From a virus: a DNA stretch of 20,065 nucleotides. Below the pieces are notes generated by a model, which was not told where the DNA came from, ran no database searches, and saw only the letters and a list, made by a program, of their open reading frames with translations. Position 1 is the stretch's first letter. Every line of letters begins with the position of its first letter. The DNA lies in IMG/VR virus record IMGVR_UViG_3300044948_000326, positions 1 through 20,065 of that record. The stretch is one strand, 5' to 3'. Positions 5,728-16,755 of this stretch are shown one piece after another. Position numbers and translations under genes: made by a program.

Positions 5728-5752
5728 CATAAGTAATTATCTGTAATACACT
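5724..5752 (+). promoter_or_regulatory. Promoter and leader of groESL
   Basis: Consensus TTGACA (5724-5729), 17-nt spacer, TACACT (5747-5752) as a weaker -10. The leader of about 57 nt contains a small hairpin, CCTAA-C-TTAGG (5765-5775). No CIRCE element (TTAGCACTC-N9-GAGTGCTAA) is present, so HrcA control is not supported. Confidence 0.7.
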
Positions 5753-5815
5753 ATGTATTTCGTGCCTAACTTAGGGCGTGTACATATTTTTATTTGCTTA
5801 ATAAAGGAGTAACAA

Positions 5816-7727
<1,912 letters not shown>

Positions 7728-7749
7728 TTAACTGTTAGTTAATTGTTCT

Positions 7750-7781
7750 AAAAATAGCACCCCCAAGGGTGCTATTTTTTT
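7750..7781 (+). terminator. Rho-independent terminator of groESL
   Basis: A 12-bp stem with core GCACCC (7757-7762), loop CCAA and GGGTGC (7767-7772), flanked by paired A and T runs and followed by a T-tract. The A/T symmetry would also allow it to act on the minus strand. Confidence 0.93.
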
Positions 7782-7787
7782 GGCTAG

Positions 7788-7795
7788 CATAAATA
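7788..7795 (+). promoter_or_regulatory. Probable T4-late-type promoter
   Basis: CATAAATA followed by ACTG differs by one base from the T4 late consensus TATAAATA. It lies just after a strong terminator and about 35 nt before the first structural gene, with no -35 box, as expected for late promoters recognised by a gp55-like sigma factor. Confidence 0.6.
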
Positions 7796-7829
7796 ACTGT
7801 ATACTAGCACATTCGGGAGATATGGAACA

Positions 7830-9017
7830 ATGGCTAACAAAAATTTCGTAGTCCATCACGGACTTACGGTGGGCCCACTAACAATCGATGCCGCAACAGG
7901 CGACATCAATACCTCAGGCAACGTTGTCATCACAGGTAATCTTGGTGTAAGTCAAATTTCAAAAAACGACAGCAGCGTTAGTATTACTGATACAGGTTCT
8001 GGATCTTCAGTAACTATTAATATTGACGGTACAACCGAACACACAGTAGATGCAGATGGTGTTAATTTAGCATCTGGCGATAGATTTGCAATCGCTGGCG
8101 AGTCAGTACTAAATGCAACAACACTAGGCGCAAACGTAGTAAATTCTAGTTTAACTTCAGTTGGAAATTTAACCATATTAAACGTAGATGGTGATGCAAC
8201 AGTACAAGGTAATTTAACTGTACATGGTTTAAGCACACTCAACGGTGGCACACTAACACTTGGTGATAGTAATACAGATAATGTTGTATTTGGTGCAGAT
8301 GTAAACAGCAATGTTATTCCAAATACAGATTCAACTTATCAGTTAGGTAGCGCCGATCAGAAATGGGCCGAAGTCTATGCAACTAATTTAACTGGTAATA
8401 TACAAACAGCTAGCCAACCAAATATTACCGCCGTGGGCACATTAACAGCACTTGCAGTTACAGGAAATGTTACTGTTGGTAGTGGTAGTGCCGCTGGCGT
8501 AGTTACATCTAAAGGTAGTTATGATTTAACATTAACTACTAATGACACAGGTGCAGGTGCTCCGAAAATTACATTAGTGCAAAGTGATGATGGTAACATT
8601 GAACTTAACCCAAGCGGAACAGGCGTTGTTACTGCACTATCACATCTTTATGTAGGTGATGGTAGTACAGCAGCTAATATTTCAAGTTTTGGTGCATACA
8701 ATTTAGTATTATCTACTAATAGAGATTTAGGTCGTGCAACTATTACATTGTCAGCAAGCACAGACGGTAATATAGATTTTAATTTAAATGGCACCGGTAC
8801 TATAAATGCACCAGAGATTACATTTGGTGGCGGTGGCACACAATCGAAAGCTGTTATAATAGGTGGTAGTGATACATATATACAATATAATAGTAGTGGA
8901 GATTTAGGTGGTAGTGCAAATCTTACCTTTAACGATGTTACAAACAAAATTACAGTAGGTGGAGCAATAGTAGCAACAACGGATGACGCAACCGCTTTAG
9001 CGATCGCATTAGGATAA
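7830..9017 (+). CDS. Tail-fibre-like structural protein, 395 aa
   Basis: A low-complexity, beta-rich protein made of phage fibre modules. NVIPNTDSTYQLGSADQKWA (about residues 160-180) matches the common 'position/orientation' fibre motif. ITAVGTLTALAVTGNVTVG is a fibre linker repeat also found in the two large fibres downstream. Two related copies of about 70 residues follow, centred on SYDLTLTTNDTG...GNIELNPSGTGVV and AYNLVLSTNRDLG...GNIDFNLNGTGTI. The end contains YIQYNSSGDLGGSANLTFND, another frequent fibre motif. There are no cysteines. GGGAGA lies nine bases before the ATG. It is the first gene of a tightly packed late operon (gaps of 1-8 nt up to 15461). The exact position in the virion is not readable. 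Confidence 0.75.
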   Translation: MANKNFVVHHGLTVGPLTIDAATGDINTSGNVVITGNLGVSQISKNDSSVSITDTGSGSSVTINIDGTTEHTVDADGVNLASGDRFAIAGESVLNATTLGANVVNSSLTSVGNLTILNVDGDATVQGNLTVHGLSTLNGGTLTLGDSNTDNVVFGADVNSNVIPNTDSTYQLGSADQKWAEVYATNLTGNIQTASQPNITAVGTLTALAVTGNVTVGSGSAAGVVTSKGSYDLTLTTNDTGAGAPKITLVQSDDGNIELNPSGTGVVTALSHLYVGDGSTAANISSFGAYNLVLSTNRDLGRATITLSASTDGNIDFNLNGTGTINAPEITFGGGGTQSKAVIIGGSDTYIQYNSSGDLGGSANLTFNDVTNKITVGGAIVATTDDATALAIALG

Positions 9018-9021
9018 TTAT

Positions 9022-9354
9022 ATGGCAAATACATTTTATAGAAAATTAAGTAGAAACGTAGGAGTAACATCAACGGCAATTGGCAGCTACACTGTTGGAG
9101 CAGATACTACTGCGGTAATAGTTGGTTTAACTGTTTGTAATACATCAGGTTCTACAGTAGCAGTTGATATTACAGTAAATGACGGAACGAACGACTATTA
9201 CGTTGTTAAGGCTGCTCCGATATCCGCAGGTGGTGCGTTAGTGCCAATTGGTGGCGAACAAAAAATTATTTTAGCTGAAGGCGATTCAGTTAAAATTAAA
9301 AGTGATTCTGCAACATCACTTGACGCAGTTTTAAGCATCATGGAGATAACATAA
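9022..9354 (+). CDS. Small virion protein, 110 aa
   Basis: Predicted all-beta: alternating hydrophobic and small residues (TTAVIVGLTVCNTSGSTVAV, then KIILAEGDSVKIKSDSATSL) fit a compact jelly-roll or Ig-like sandwich. Proteins of this size and pattern accompany fibre genes in T4-like aquatic phages and are usually annotated as structural. No enzyme motif is seen. AGGA at 9011 serves as ribosome-binding site, and the gene starts 4 nt after the preceding stop. It could be a fibre accessory or head decoration protein; I cannot tell which. Confidence 0.65.
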   Translation: MANTFYRKLSRNVGVTSTAIGSYTVGADTTAVIVGLTVCNTSGSTVAVDITVNDGTNDYYVVKAAPISAGGALVPIGGEQKIILAEGDSVKIKSDSATSLDAVLSIMEIT

Positions 9355-9355
9355 T

Positions 9356-11380
9356 ATGGCTTATATTGGTTTACAACCTCAACAGAAAACGGTTGCTACC
9401 AGTACTCAGCAACTCACCGGTAATGGTGTTGATCACGAATTTGCGCTAGATCGTGCTGTTAGTAAAGCCGCCGACTTAATAGTATTTGTTGGTAGCTCCG
9501 TACAGATTCCAGAAGTTGATTACACAGCACAGAACAAAACTATATTATTTGTTACTGAACCAGCTTCTTCTGGTACACCTAATATTAATATCACCTACGT
9601 AGCTGGTGCGCTGGCTACACTTAATGTTAATGCTAATGCATTTCCAATCGGAACCTCAGTTGAGCCATCAGTTCGTTCTGCTGATGCTGCATCAACTGGT
9701 ATATATTGGCCTAGTACAACTACGTTAGGATTTACTGTATCAGGTAATACTAGAGTAACAGTAACTGACAACCCGACTACTACATCACCAACAACTGGTG
9801 CATTAATAGTCAACGGTGGAGTTGGCATAGCTCAAGCTCTGCATGTTGCCGGTGATACTCACATACAAAGTACAACTCAATCAACTAATACTACCACCGG
9901 AGCATTAATAGTTAGTGGCGGTGTAGGCATTGCAAAAGATATATTTGTTGGTGGTAGTTTAGATGTATCTGGTGCGTTTACAGTTGCTGGTGCATTTAAT
10001 ACTACATCATCTGATAGTTTAATTATTGATACTCCGTTTGTGTTCTTGGCCAATAACAACCTAGGCGATAGCTTAGATACTGGTTTCACAAGTACATATA
10101 ATGATGGTACACAACGATATACAGGTTTGTTCCGTGATATTACAGATGGTGACTATAAATTATTTGATAATTTAACTGTGCAACCAACTACAGTGGTTGA
10201 TACTGCAAATGTTAGTTTTAACTATGCCAATCTAATAGTTGGTAATATTACTGCTGATAATATTTTTGGTACAATTGCTGGTGGTACTAGTATTACTACA
10301 GTTGGTAACTTAGCTAACCTAAGTGTACAAACAACAATAACTAGCTATGGTATTAATTATCTATATAGTACACAGGCTGCGTCATCGACTACAACAGGTG
10401 CACTACAGGTTAAGGGTGGAGCAGGTGTTGTTGGCAATTTGTATGCAGGTAATGTTCAAGGTACTACCTTAACAGGTACATTATTAACAGCAAGTCAACC
10501 TAGTATTACAGCGGTAGGTACGTTGACCAATGGTACACTAGGTTCGGGATTCACAACAGTTGCTACCACAGTTGGCGGCACTGGATTAACATCATTTACA
10601 TTAAATGGTGCGGTTTATGCATCAAGTACAAGTGCATTAACCACAGGCACATTACCAATAGCATCAGGTGGTACTGGATCTACTTCGACTACTTATTGTA
10701 GCTTAACTACTAATGTAACCGGTACATTACCTGTTGCAAATGGTGGTACCGGTATTACCAGCTTTGGTACAGGTGTAGCAACATTCTTAGGAACTCCATC
10801 GAGTGCTAACTTATTAGCAGCTGTAACAGATGAAACTGGCACAGGTGCACTAGTATTTGGTACAAGTCCAACATTTACTACACAGATCACAACTCCGGCA
10901 ATTGCAAAAAGCGGTACAAATGGCGTTGGCGATATCGGCGGAGTTGGTTCAACATTTGCCACAGTATATGCTACAACATTTAGTGGTGTTTCAACTACAG
11001 CAAAATATGCTGACTTGGCAGAAAATTATTCAGCTGATGCGGCCTATGAGCCGGGCACAGTCTTACACTTTGGTGGCGAGTTTGAAGTTTCACAATGTGA
11101 CGCAGACATGTGCTCACGTGTTGCAGGTGTTGTATCCACTGCTCCGGCACATTTGATGAACACTAGTTTAACTGGCGACAATGTAGTGGCATTAGCACTA
11201 CAAGGTCGTGTTCCATGTAAAGTACAAGGCACTGTACGTAAAGGTGATATGATGGTAAGTGCAGGCAATGGCCAAGCAAGAGCGGAAGCTAACCCACGTG
11301 TTGGATCAGTAATTGGTAAAGCATTAGAAGACTTTGATGGCGCTGAGGGTGTTATTGAAGTAGTTGTTGGTAGAGTTTAG
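9356..11380 (+). CDS. Tail fibre with MAYIG N-terminal domain and shared C-terminal domain, 674 aa
   Basis: Residues 1-90 (MAYIGLQPQQ, FALDRAVSKAADLIVFVGSS, DYTAQNKTILFV) form a domain also seen in the 134-residue protein downstream and probably attach the fibre. Residues about 140-215 carry repeats of TGALIVNGGVGIA about 33 residues apart, and a weaker third copy (TGALQVKGGAGV) lies further on. Residues 219-298 form a domain that has a counterpart at the same position of the 701-residue fibre (221-299). A glycine/threonine-rich shaft follows (VGTLTNGTLGSGF, GTLPIASGGTGSTS). Residues 550-674 (KYADLAENYS ... GRVPCKVQGTVRKGD ... EVVVGRV) form a C-terminal domain shared with the 701-residue fibre. 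It resembles fibre intramolecular-chaperone or Peptidase_G2-like ends. It is probably a receptor-facing trimeric adhesin. Confidence 0.8.
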   Translation: MAYIGLQPQQKTVATSTQQLTGNGVDHEFALDRAVSKAADLIVFVGSSVQIPEVDYTAQNKTILFVTEPASSGTPNINITYVAGALATLNVNANAFPIGTSVEPSVRSADAASTGIYWPSTTTLGFTVSGNTRVTVTDNPTTTSPTTGALIVNGGVGIAQALHVAGDTHIQSTTQSTNTTTGALIVSGGVGIAKDIFVGGSLDVSGAFTVAGAFNTTSSDSLIIDTPFVFLANNNLGDSLDTGFTSTYNDGTQRYTGLFRDITDGDYKLFDNLTVQPTTVVDTANVSFNYANLIVGNITADNIFGTIAGGTSITTVGNLANLSVQTTITSYGINYLYSTQAASSTTTGALQVKGGAGVVGNLYAGNVQGTTLTGTLLTASQPSITAVGTLTNGTLGSGFTTVATTVGGTGLTSFTLNGAVYASSTSALTTGTLPIASGGTGSTSTTYCSLTTNVTGTLPVANGGTGITSFGTGVATFLGTPSSANLLAAVTDETGTGALVFGTSPTFTTQITTPAIAKSGTNGVGDIGGVGSTFATVYATTFSGVSTTAKYADLAENYSADAAYEPGTVLHFGGEFEVSQCDADMCSRVAGVVSTAPAHLMNTSLTGDNVVALALQGRVPCKVQGTVRKGDMMVSAGNGQARAEANPRVGSVIGKALEDFDGAEGVIEVVVGRV

Positions 11381-11388
11381 GAGAATAT

Positions 11389-11793
11389 ATGGCTTACATA
11401 GGTCAAACACCACAAGTTGGAAATTTTGTTAAGTTAGATAATATTTCTACTCAATTCAACGGAGTGTTATCAACATTTAACACCACCGTATCCGGGCAAG
11501 CATACACAGTTAGCAATCCGTATGCTACTATTGCTGTTGGCGCAGGTAATGTATTAATTCCTGGCGCAGATTATTATTTCAATAATGCTACAATCGTATT
11601 TAATACGGCCCCAACGAGTGCGTGGTTAAATACATGGCACGTGATAGTATACGGTGATGTATTAGATACAGGTATTCCAAGTAATAATACTATTACAAAT
11701 GCTGCACTTGCAGATTCAACATTACAGTACGATAAGTTATCAGCAACATTAAAAGCTAGATTGTTAGCAAATTCTATTATTTTCGGGACATAA
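11389..11793 (+). CDS. Virion protein with MAYIG-type domain, 134 aa
   Basis: It begins MAYIGQTPQVGNFVKLDNIS and contains FNTTVSGQAYTVSNPYATIA, ADYYFNNATIVFNTAPTSAW and VIVYGD. These align in order with residues 1-90 of the 674-residue fibre, so this looks like a stand-alone attachment domain. The tail (NAALADSTLQYDKLSATLKA) is helical and is not shared with the larger fibre. GGAG lies before the ATG, 8 nt after the preceding stop. It could be a fibre adaptor that lets different fibres share one docking site (inference). Confidence 0.7.
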   Translation: MAYIGQTPQVGNFVKLDNISTQFNGVLSTFNTTVSGQAYTVSNPYATIAVGAGNVLIPGADYYFNNATIVFNTAPTSAWLNTWHVIVYGDVLDTGIPSNNTITNAALADSTLQYDKLSATLKARLLANSIIFGT

Positions 11794-11795
11794 AA

Positions 11796-14700
11796 ATGGC
11801 AAGACAACAAATTAAAAATTACGTATTTACACCAGGTGGCGCAGGAGTTGGAAAAGTTAAAATATCAGGCAATTATGATATTTCAGATATTTTAACAATA
11901 TTAAATGCTACAGATCAAACTTTTATATATAACTTTGCTGATCCATTATTAGGCGGCGTAGTAACATGGTCATCGGCATATGATGCAGATTTCCCGCAAG
12001 GGCAAGATGGTGTCACTACCCTAATATTTACAACCAGTACCGCCACGATGAGTGCAGCTGATAGTCTAGGTGTATACGTCGAAGCAGAAAGTCAAACAAT
12101 ACGACCATGGCCATTTGGTACTGATGCTATTGAACGTATGCGGGTATCAAACCCAAAATCATTAATCGATGCTGACTTTGAGTATGGGTTACAAAATACT
12201 AAATGGCAATCGATATTTTTAAATAACGATATTCCAAGTTTATATGAATTACCGGGTAGTGAACTTACTTCTAATACCGCAGGGTATGTAACATTTATTG
12301 GTCAAACTCCAATTACAAGTACTGGTACAACAAGTATTACGTTAATGAATCAAACCGGTGTTGCGTCACCAAACTGGACACAAAATGATTACATGTTAAT
12401 TGTTAATCCATATGTAGCAGGCGCAAACGTTCAAACATATACTACAGCTAACGTAATTAATAGTAATCAACGTAGTCTAACAGTAGCTAATACTGCTGGA
12501 TTTGCTGTAAACGATCAACTATTATTAGCATATCTGGGTCTCGCTGATACAACAACAGTAACAACTACAATTTCGTCTGGTGCTACAACTACATTGGTAG
12601 TTGGATCCGGTGCAGCTATTGCCACAGGTGCGACTATTATGGTTCAAACCGATACTACTGACCTGTGGGAATTAATGACGGTGACCGCCAATGGCGGTAG
12701 CTCATTAACAGTTACCCGTCGACGTTTAAATACAAACTCCGGTAATGTTAACATTACAAGTGGTCAAAGTGTACGTTTAATAAGCAATGTTGAAATTGGT
12801 ATTATTACAAGTATCGAAAGTAATGTTAACATGTCAATAAATCGTAGTTGGATGAATACTGTAGGTGCTGATAATTTATTATCAGGATCAGTAATCCAAA
12901 AACTTAACTTTGATGCATTAACAGGATCTGGATCAAACGTTGAAATTGTTAAAGCTACTACAATCGGAACAGCAGTAGCCAATGCCGCCACAATTAGTCG
13001 TGGTACTGTAGGAACTACTGCTATTTCGGCAGCTCCAGTAGGAAGTATTGCTATACGAATGACTGGTTTATATCAAGCTGGTAGCACATACGTTCCACAA
13101 ATTGGAATTAATGTTATTGCACACGGTGGTGTTAGTCATTCATTTATAAGTACAACAAATCATAGTAATGCTAACACGGAAGGGATATATCAACTTCAGA
13201 CAGCTGAGACTAATCATATGTTCTATTATCCACGTAGAACAACTAATTTAAATATTGGTTACCCATTAAATCGTTACGATACACAAATTCGTAAGGCGGC
13301 ATTATTTACTGGTGCTGCAATTCCATTATCAACTATTGTTAGTGATGAAGCAACACCGAGTACAATTACAGTCACAACACCATATGCGCACGGTATGAGT
13401 CCAGGTACACCAATCAACGTTGATTTATTATCTGGTACTAACGTAGCATGGGGTGATGGCTCATTTACAATCTTAAGTATCCCTACTCCAACTACATTTA
13501 CATATCAAGGAAAACCCGGAGCTGCTGTGTCTGGTAGTTTAACTGCTAAAATCTATATTAAAGCAAGTGCTTTCTTTATTCATAGACCGTTTGATGGCGG
13601 TGTAAATATTGGTTCAGGTACTCCACATCATGGCGCAATGGCTGCAAGACAAAGTAAAAAATACTTCCGTTATCAATCTGGCAAGGGATTATTTTGGAGC
13701 TCAGGTACACTATTATCAACTAACTTTGATGTAGCCAACATATCAGCCGATGGTACAACTGCATTAAGTAGTACTATTACTATTACTACAGAAAATGAAC
13801 ATTATTTACAAATCGGTGCTAATATTAAATTAAACAATATTGCAACAAGTGGATATGATAATTATTATCGTGTAACTAGTATCACAAGTGATTCTTCATT
13901 TACTGTTACTGCTCAAGAAACGTTAGGATCAGCAACTCCAAAAATGGATATACAACCAAAAATTAATTTAGCTAACTGGCACGGGTCTACTGTACGTGCT
14001 GGTATATATGATGATCAAAATGGTGCATATTGGGAATACACTGGTACTAATTTAAATGTAGTATTACGTTCAGCCACATTACAACTTTGCGGATTTGTTA
14101 CTACAGAAGTTGGCAGTAATTTAATTTCTGGTGATGGCACATGTCGTTTTGCAGAACAATTAACCAAATATAGTCGCGTAGTTATTCGTGGCATGAGTCA
14201 TATTGTTACAAGCATCACAGATAACAATACTATGACAGTTAGTCCACCGTGGCGTGGCGCATCTAATCAAATTCGTGTTAAAATGGCATTAGTAAATGAA
14301 TTCCGTATTCCACAATCTCAGTTTAATTTAGATAAAATTGATGGTACTGGTCCGAGTGGTTTCCAAGTCGATATAACAAAGATGCAGATGTTAATGATTC
14401 AATATGCGTGGTACGGTGCTGGTTTTGTTGAGTATGGTTTACGTGGACCGAATGGTGCATTTATCATGGTTCATCGTATTAAAAACAATAACGTGAATGA
14501 CGAAGCATATATGCGTTCCGGTAATTTACCGGTACGTTATGCAGCAAATAATGAAAGCGCAACAGATAAATTAATTGCTACAATTTCCGCAGGTGATACA
14601 TCAATGGATTTAGTTGATGCAACACAATTTCCGCCAGCATCAGTGGCATATCCAGTATACGTAGTAGTTGATAATGAAGTTATTAAATATTCATCAATTG

Positions 14701-15461
14701 ATTATAGTTTAAATCGATTAGGCAATTTGACACGTGCATCGGCATTTACACTATGGCAAGATGGTAGTAGTAAATCATTTACTATGGGTACTGCTGCGGG
14801 TCATACTGAGGGTACTGGGGTAACTGTATTAAGTTGTACCTCAGCACCAACGTTAAACCACTGGGGTTCTGCAGTAATTATGGATGGTGGATTTGATGAA
14901 GATCGAGGCTATTCATTTACTTACAGTGCGCAGAACTTTACATTCCCGGCAACAGCTAACGCAGTTAAAACAGCATTCTTGATGCGGTTAACTCCTAGTG
15001 TGTCAAACACTATTATTGGTGATTTAGGTACACGTGACTTAATTAATCGTGCGCAATTAGAGTTAAATGATATGGTTGTTAACTACACTGGTACTAACGC
15101 ACGTTTCTTAATTGAGGGTATTTTAAATCCAACTAATGTTAATGCTACTGCAACAACATGGATTAACTTAAATACTGCGGCAAGTGGATTTCAACCAAGT
15201 TTCACTCAATTTGCAACTAGTCCTACATACACCAGCGGCACGGCTGCTACGGGTGGTGAACGGTTGTTTGCTATTCCGGTTAACCAAACGAACTCTGGGG
15301 TGCTGGATTTAAGTCGTGTTAAACAATTAGTTACTTCGGCAATTCCAGGTAATGGTGTTTATCCAGATGGTCCAGAGGTATTGGCTATTAACATTACATC
15401 AATTACTACTGCATCAGCCAGTGGAGAAATTCAAATTTCGTTTACAGAATCACAAGCGTAA
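11796..15461 (+). CDS. Large conserved virion structural protein, 1221 aa
   Basis: The longest gene in the window. FGTDAIERMRVSNPKSLIDA and DFEYGLQNTKWQS (about residues 108-140) match a motif of large structural proteins in T4-like aquatic phages. Further recognisable blocks are FFIHRPFDGGVNIGSGTPHH and QSKKYFRYQSGKGLFWSSGT (about 590-635), STVRAGIYDDQNGAYWEYTG (about 732-750), and MIQYAWYGAGFVEYGLRGPN followed by EAYMRSGNLPVRY (about 865-915). Between them lie beta-rich stretches with Ig-like spacing (SLTVANTAGFAVND, STITITTENEHYLQIGANIK). No enzymatic motif is visible. It is probably a tail, baseplate or fibre-base component, but its place in the virion is not known to me. It starts 2 nt after the preceding gene, and a strong terminator follows. 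Confidence 0.8.
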   Translation: MARQQIKNYVFTPGGAGVGKVKISGNYDISDILTILNATDQTFIYNFADPLLGGVVTWSSAYDADFPQGQDGVTTLIFTTSTATMSAADSLGVYVEAESQTIRPWPFGTDAIERMRVSNPKSLIDADFEYGLQNTKWQSIFLNNDIPSLYELPGSELTSNTAGYVTFIGQTPITSTGTTSITLMNQTGVASPNWTQNDYMLIVNPYVAGANVQTYTTANVINSNQRSLTVANTAGFAVNDQLLLAYLGLADTTTVTTTISSGATTTLVVGSGAAIATGATIMVQTDTTDLWELMTVTANGGSSLTVTRRRLNTNSGNVNITSGQSVRLISNVEIGIITSIESNVNMSINRSWMNTVGADNLLSGSVIQKLNFDALTGSGSNVEIVKATTIGTAVANAATISRGTVGTTAISAAPVGSIAIRMTGLYQAGSTYVPQIGINVIAHGGVSHSFISTTNHSNANTEGIYQLQTAETNHMFYYPRRTTNLNIGYPLNRYDTQIRKAALFTGAAIPLSTIVSDEATPSTITVTTPYAHGMSPGTPINVDLLSGTNVAWGDGSFTILSIPTPTTFTYQGKPGAAVSGSLTAKIYIKASAFFIHRPFDGGVNIGSGTPHHGAMAARQSKKYFRYQSGKGLFWSSGTLLSTNFDVANISADGTTALSSTITITTENEHYLQIGANIKLNNIATSGYDNYYRVTSITSDSSFTVTAQETLGSATPKMDIQPKINLANWHGSTVRAGIYDDQNGAYWEYTGTNLNVVLRSATLQLCGFVTTEVGSNLISGDGTCRFAEQLTKYSRVVIRGMSHIVTSITDNNTMTVSPPWRGASNQIRVKMALVNEFRIPQSQFNLDKIDGTGPSGFQVDITKMQMLMIQYAWYGAGFVEYGLRGPNGAFIMVHRIKNNNVNDEAYMRSGNLPVRYAANNESATDKLIATISAGDTSMDLVDATQFPPASVAYPVYVVVDNEVIKYSSIDYSLNRLGNLTRASAFTLWQDGSSKSFTMGTAAGHTEGTGVTVLSCTSAPTLNHWGSAVIMDGGFDEDRGYSFTYSAQNFTFPATANAVKTAFLMRLTPSVSNTIIGDLGTRDLINRAQLELNDMVVNYTGTNARFLIEGILNPTNVNATATTWINLNTAASGFQPSFTQFATSPTYTSGTAATGGERLFAIPVNQTNSGVLDLSRVKQLVTSAIPGNGVYPDGPEVLAINITSITTASASGEIQISFTESQA

Positions 15462-15479
15462 TAGTAATATTGTTATAGA

Positions 15480-15504
15480 CAATAGGACCTTCGGGTCCTA
15501 TTTT
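15480..15504 (+). terminator. Rho-independent terminator of the first structural operon
   Basis: AATAGGACC (15481-15489) and GGTCCTATT (15494-15502) form a perfect 9-bp stem around TTCG, followed by Ts. It lies directly before a late-type promoter. Confidence 0.95.
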
Positions 15505-15506
15505 CG

Positions 15507-15514
15507 TATAAATA
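15507..15514 (+). promoter_or_regulatory. T4-late-type promoter
   Basis: TATAAATA followed by CTA is an exact match to the T4 late consensus core and its usual extension. It lies two bases after the terminator and about 26 nt before the fibre gene start at 15541. No -35 box is present, as expected. Confidence 0.8.
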
Positions 15515-15540
15515 CTACAATAAGATAAAGAGCATATACA

Positions 15541-16755
15541 ATGGCATTAACTAGACCAAGATACAGTCAGATATACGATTCCGATTACAAACAAAGTGTG
15601 CGGGTTGCCACCACCGGGGATGTGGGTAATTTACTAGCAACTGGTAATATGACCAACACTGTTGACGGCAAATCATTGGCAGTCGCAGATCGTATTTTAG
15701 TTAAAGATCAAAGTGATACTAAACAAAATGGTATATATCGTGTAGCCACTGTGGGCACAGGTAGTGATGGCACTTGGATACGTGCTGCAGATGCCGATGC
15801 CAATGATAAAGTTACAAGCGGTATGACTACTACCGTTGCTGAAGGTGATACTCACAGCAGTAAAACATTTAATTTGGCCACACCAGATCCTATAACACTA
15901 GGAGTTACGGGATTAACATTTATTAATCCATTTGTTGCTGGCTCAGCTGCAGCCGCAGGCGCAAATACGCAAGTTCAATTCAATGACAGTGGAGATACTG
16001 GGGCAAGTGCTGGCTTAACTTTTAATAAAACCGGAAATGTATTAACAGTTGGCAATAGTGTTGTTTTAACACAATTAGTTGGTAATGCTAACGTTACAGT
16101 TACTGGTAGTATGTTGCCAAGTGCTAACATTACATACGATCTAGGTAGCCCAACACAACGTTGGCGCGAAGGTTGGTTTGCTGGTAGCACAATTCATATT
16201 GGTAGTGAATCTATCAGTGTGGACACCAATGGTAAATGGATGTTTACCAGTGATGGAACCACTGTAGAGTTGGGTAAAAATAATGATTTCAATCCGCCCA
16301 ATGCAAACGTTTCTGGTGCAGTTACCGCAGGTAGTATTAATGTCACTGGGTTTGTGTCACAGGGAACAGGAACGTATGTAACACGTCAATATGTCCTACA
16401 CGGCACAACAACTAATGCCACAGAAACAGAGATACTAACAGTAGGTGCAGGTACAAGAATGCCTGTAAATACAAATACCACGGTACTGTATGATATACAT
16501 ATCGTAGCAAGAAGAACTGATGCCACCGGTGAATCTGCCGCATGGGAATTAGAAGGCTGTGCGGATAATTTTTCAGGTACAGTAGCTGACGTTGGCGATG
16601 TGTACGAAATTGTTGTAGCACATGATGATGTAACATGGGCAGTTGACGCTAGAGCAGACGACACAAATAATAGTATAAACTTGTATGTTACAGGTGCAGC
16701 AAATAAAACAATCCGCTGGACCGCAGTGGTTAAAACAATTGAGGTAGCAGAATAA
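15541..16755 (+). CDS. Tail-fibre protein, 404 aa
   Basis: Residues about 20-130 (SVRVATTGDVG, VDGKSLAVADRILVKDQSDT, NGIYRVATVGTG, WIRAADADA, TTVAEGDTHSSKTFNL, ITLGVTGLTF) form a domain that is very common in phage tail fibres. The middle has NTQVQFNDSGDTGASAGLTF and a position motif (MLPSANITYDLGSPTQRWRE), both also typical. The C-terminal ~125 residues (YVTRQYVLHGTTTNATETEI ... NLYVTGAANKTIRWTAVVKT) form a separate beta domain and probably the distal tip. The ATG at 15541 sits after AAGATAAAGAG. It is the first gene of the second late operon. Its stop overlaps the next start as TAATG. Confidence 0.85.
   Translation: MALTRPRYSQIYDSDYKQSVRVATTGDVGNLLATGNMTNTVDGKSLAVADRILVKDQSDTKQNGIYRVATVGTGSDGTWIRAADADANDKVTSGMTTTVAEGDTHSSKTFNLATPDPITLGVTGLTFINPFVAGSAAAAGANTQVQFNDSGDTGASAGLTFNKTGNVLTVGNSVVLTQLVGNANVTVTGSMLPSANITYDLGSPTQRWREGWFAGSTIHIGSESISVDTNGKWMFTSDGTTVELGKNNDFNPPNANVSGAVTAGSINVTGFVSQGTGTYVTRQYVLHGTTTNATETEILTVGAGTRMPVNTNTTVLYDIHIVARRTDATGESAAWELEGCADNFSGTVADVGDVYEIVVAHDDVTWAVDARADDTNNSINLYVTGAANKTIRWTAVVKTIEVAE

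Noticed and set aside
5761-5783. Possible CIRCE operator before groES
   Set aside because: The hairpin CCTAA-C-TTAGG does not match the CIRCE inverted repeat or its 9-base spacing.
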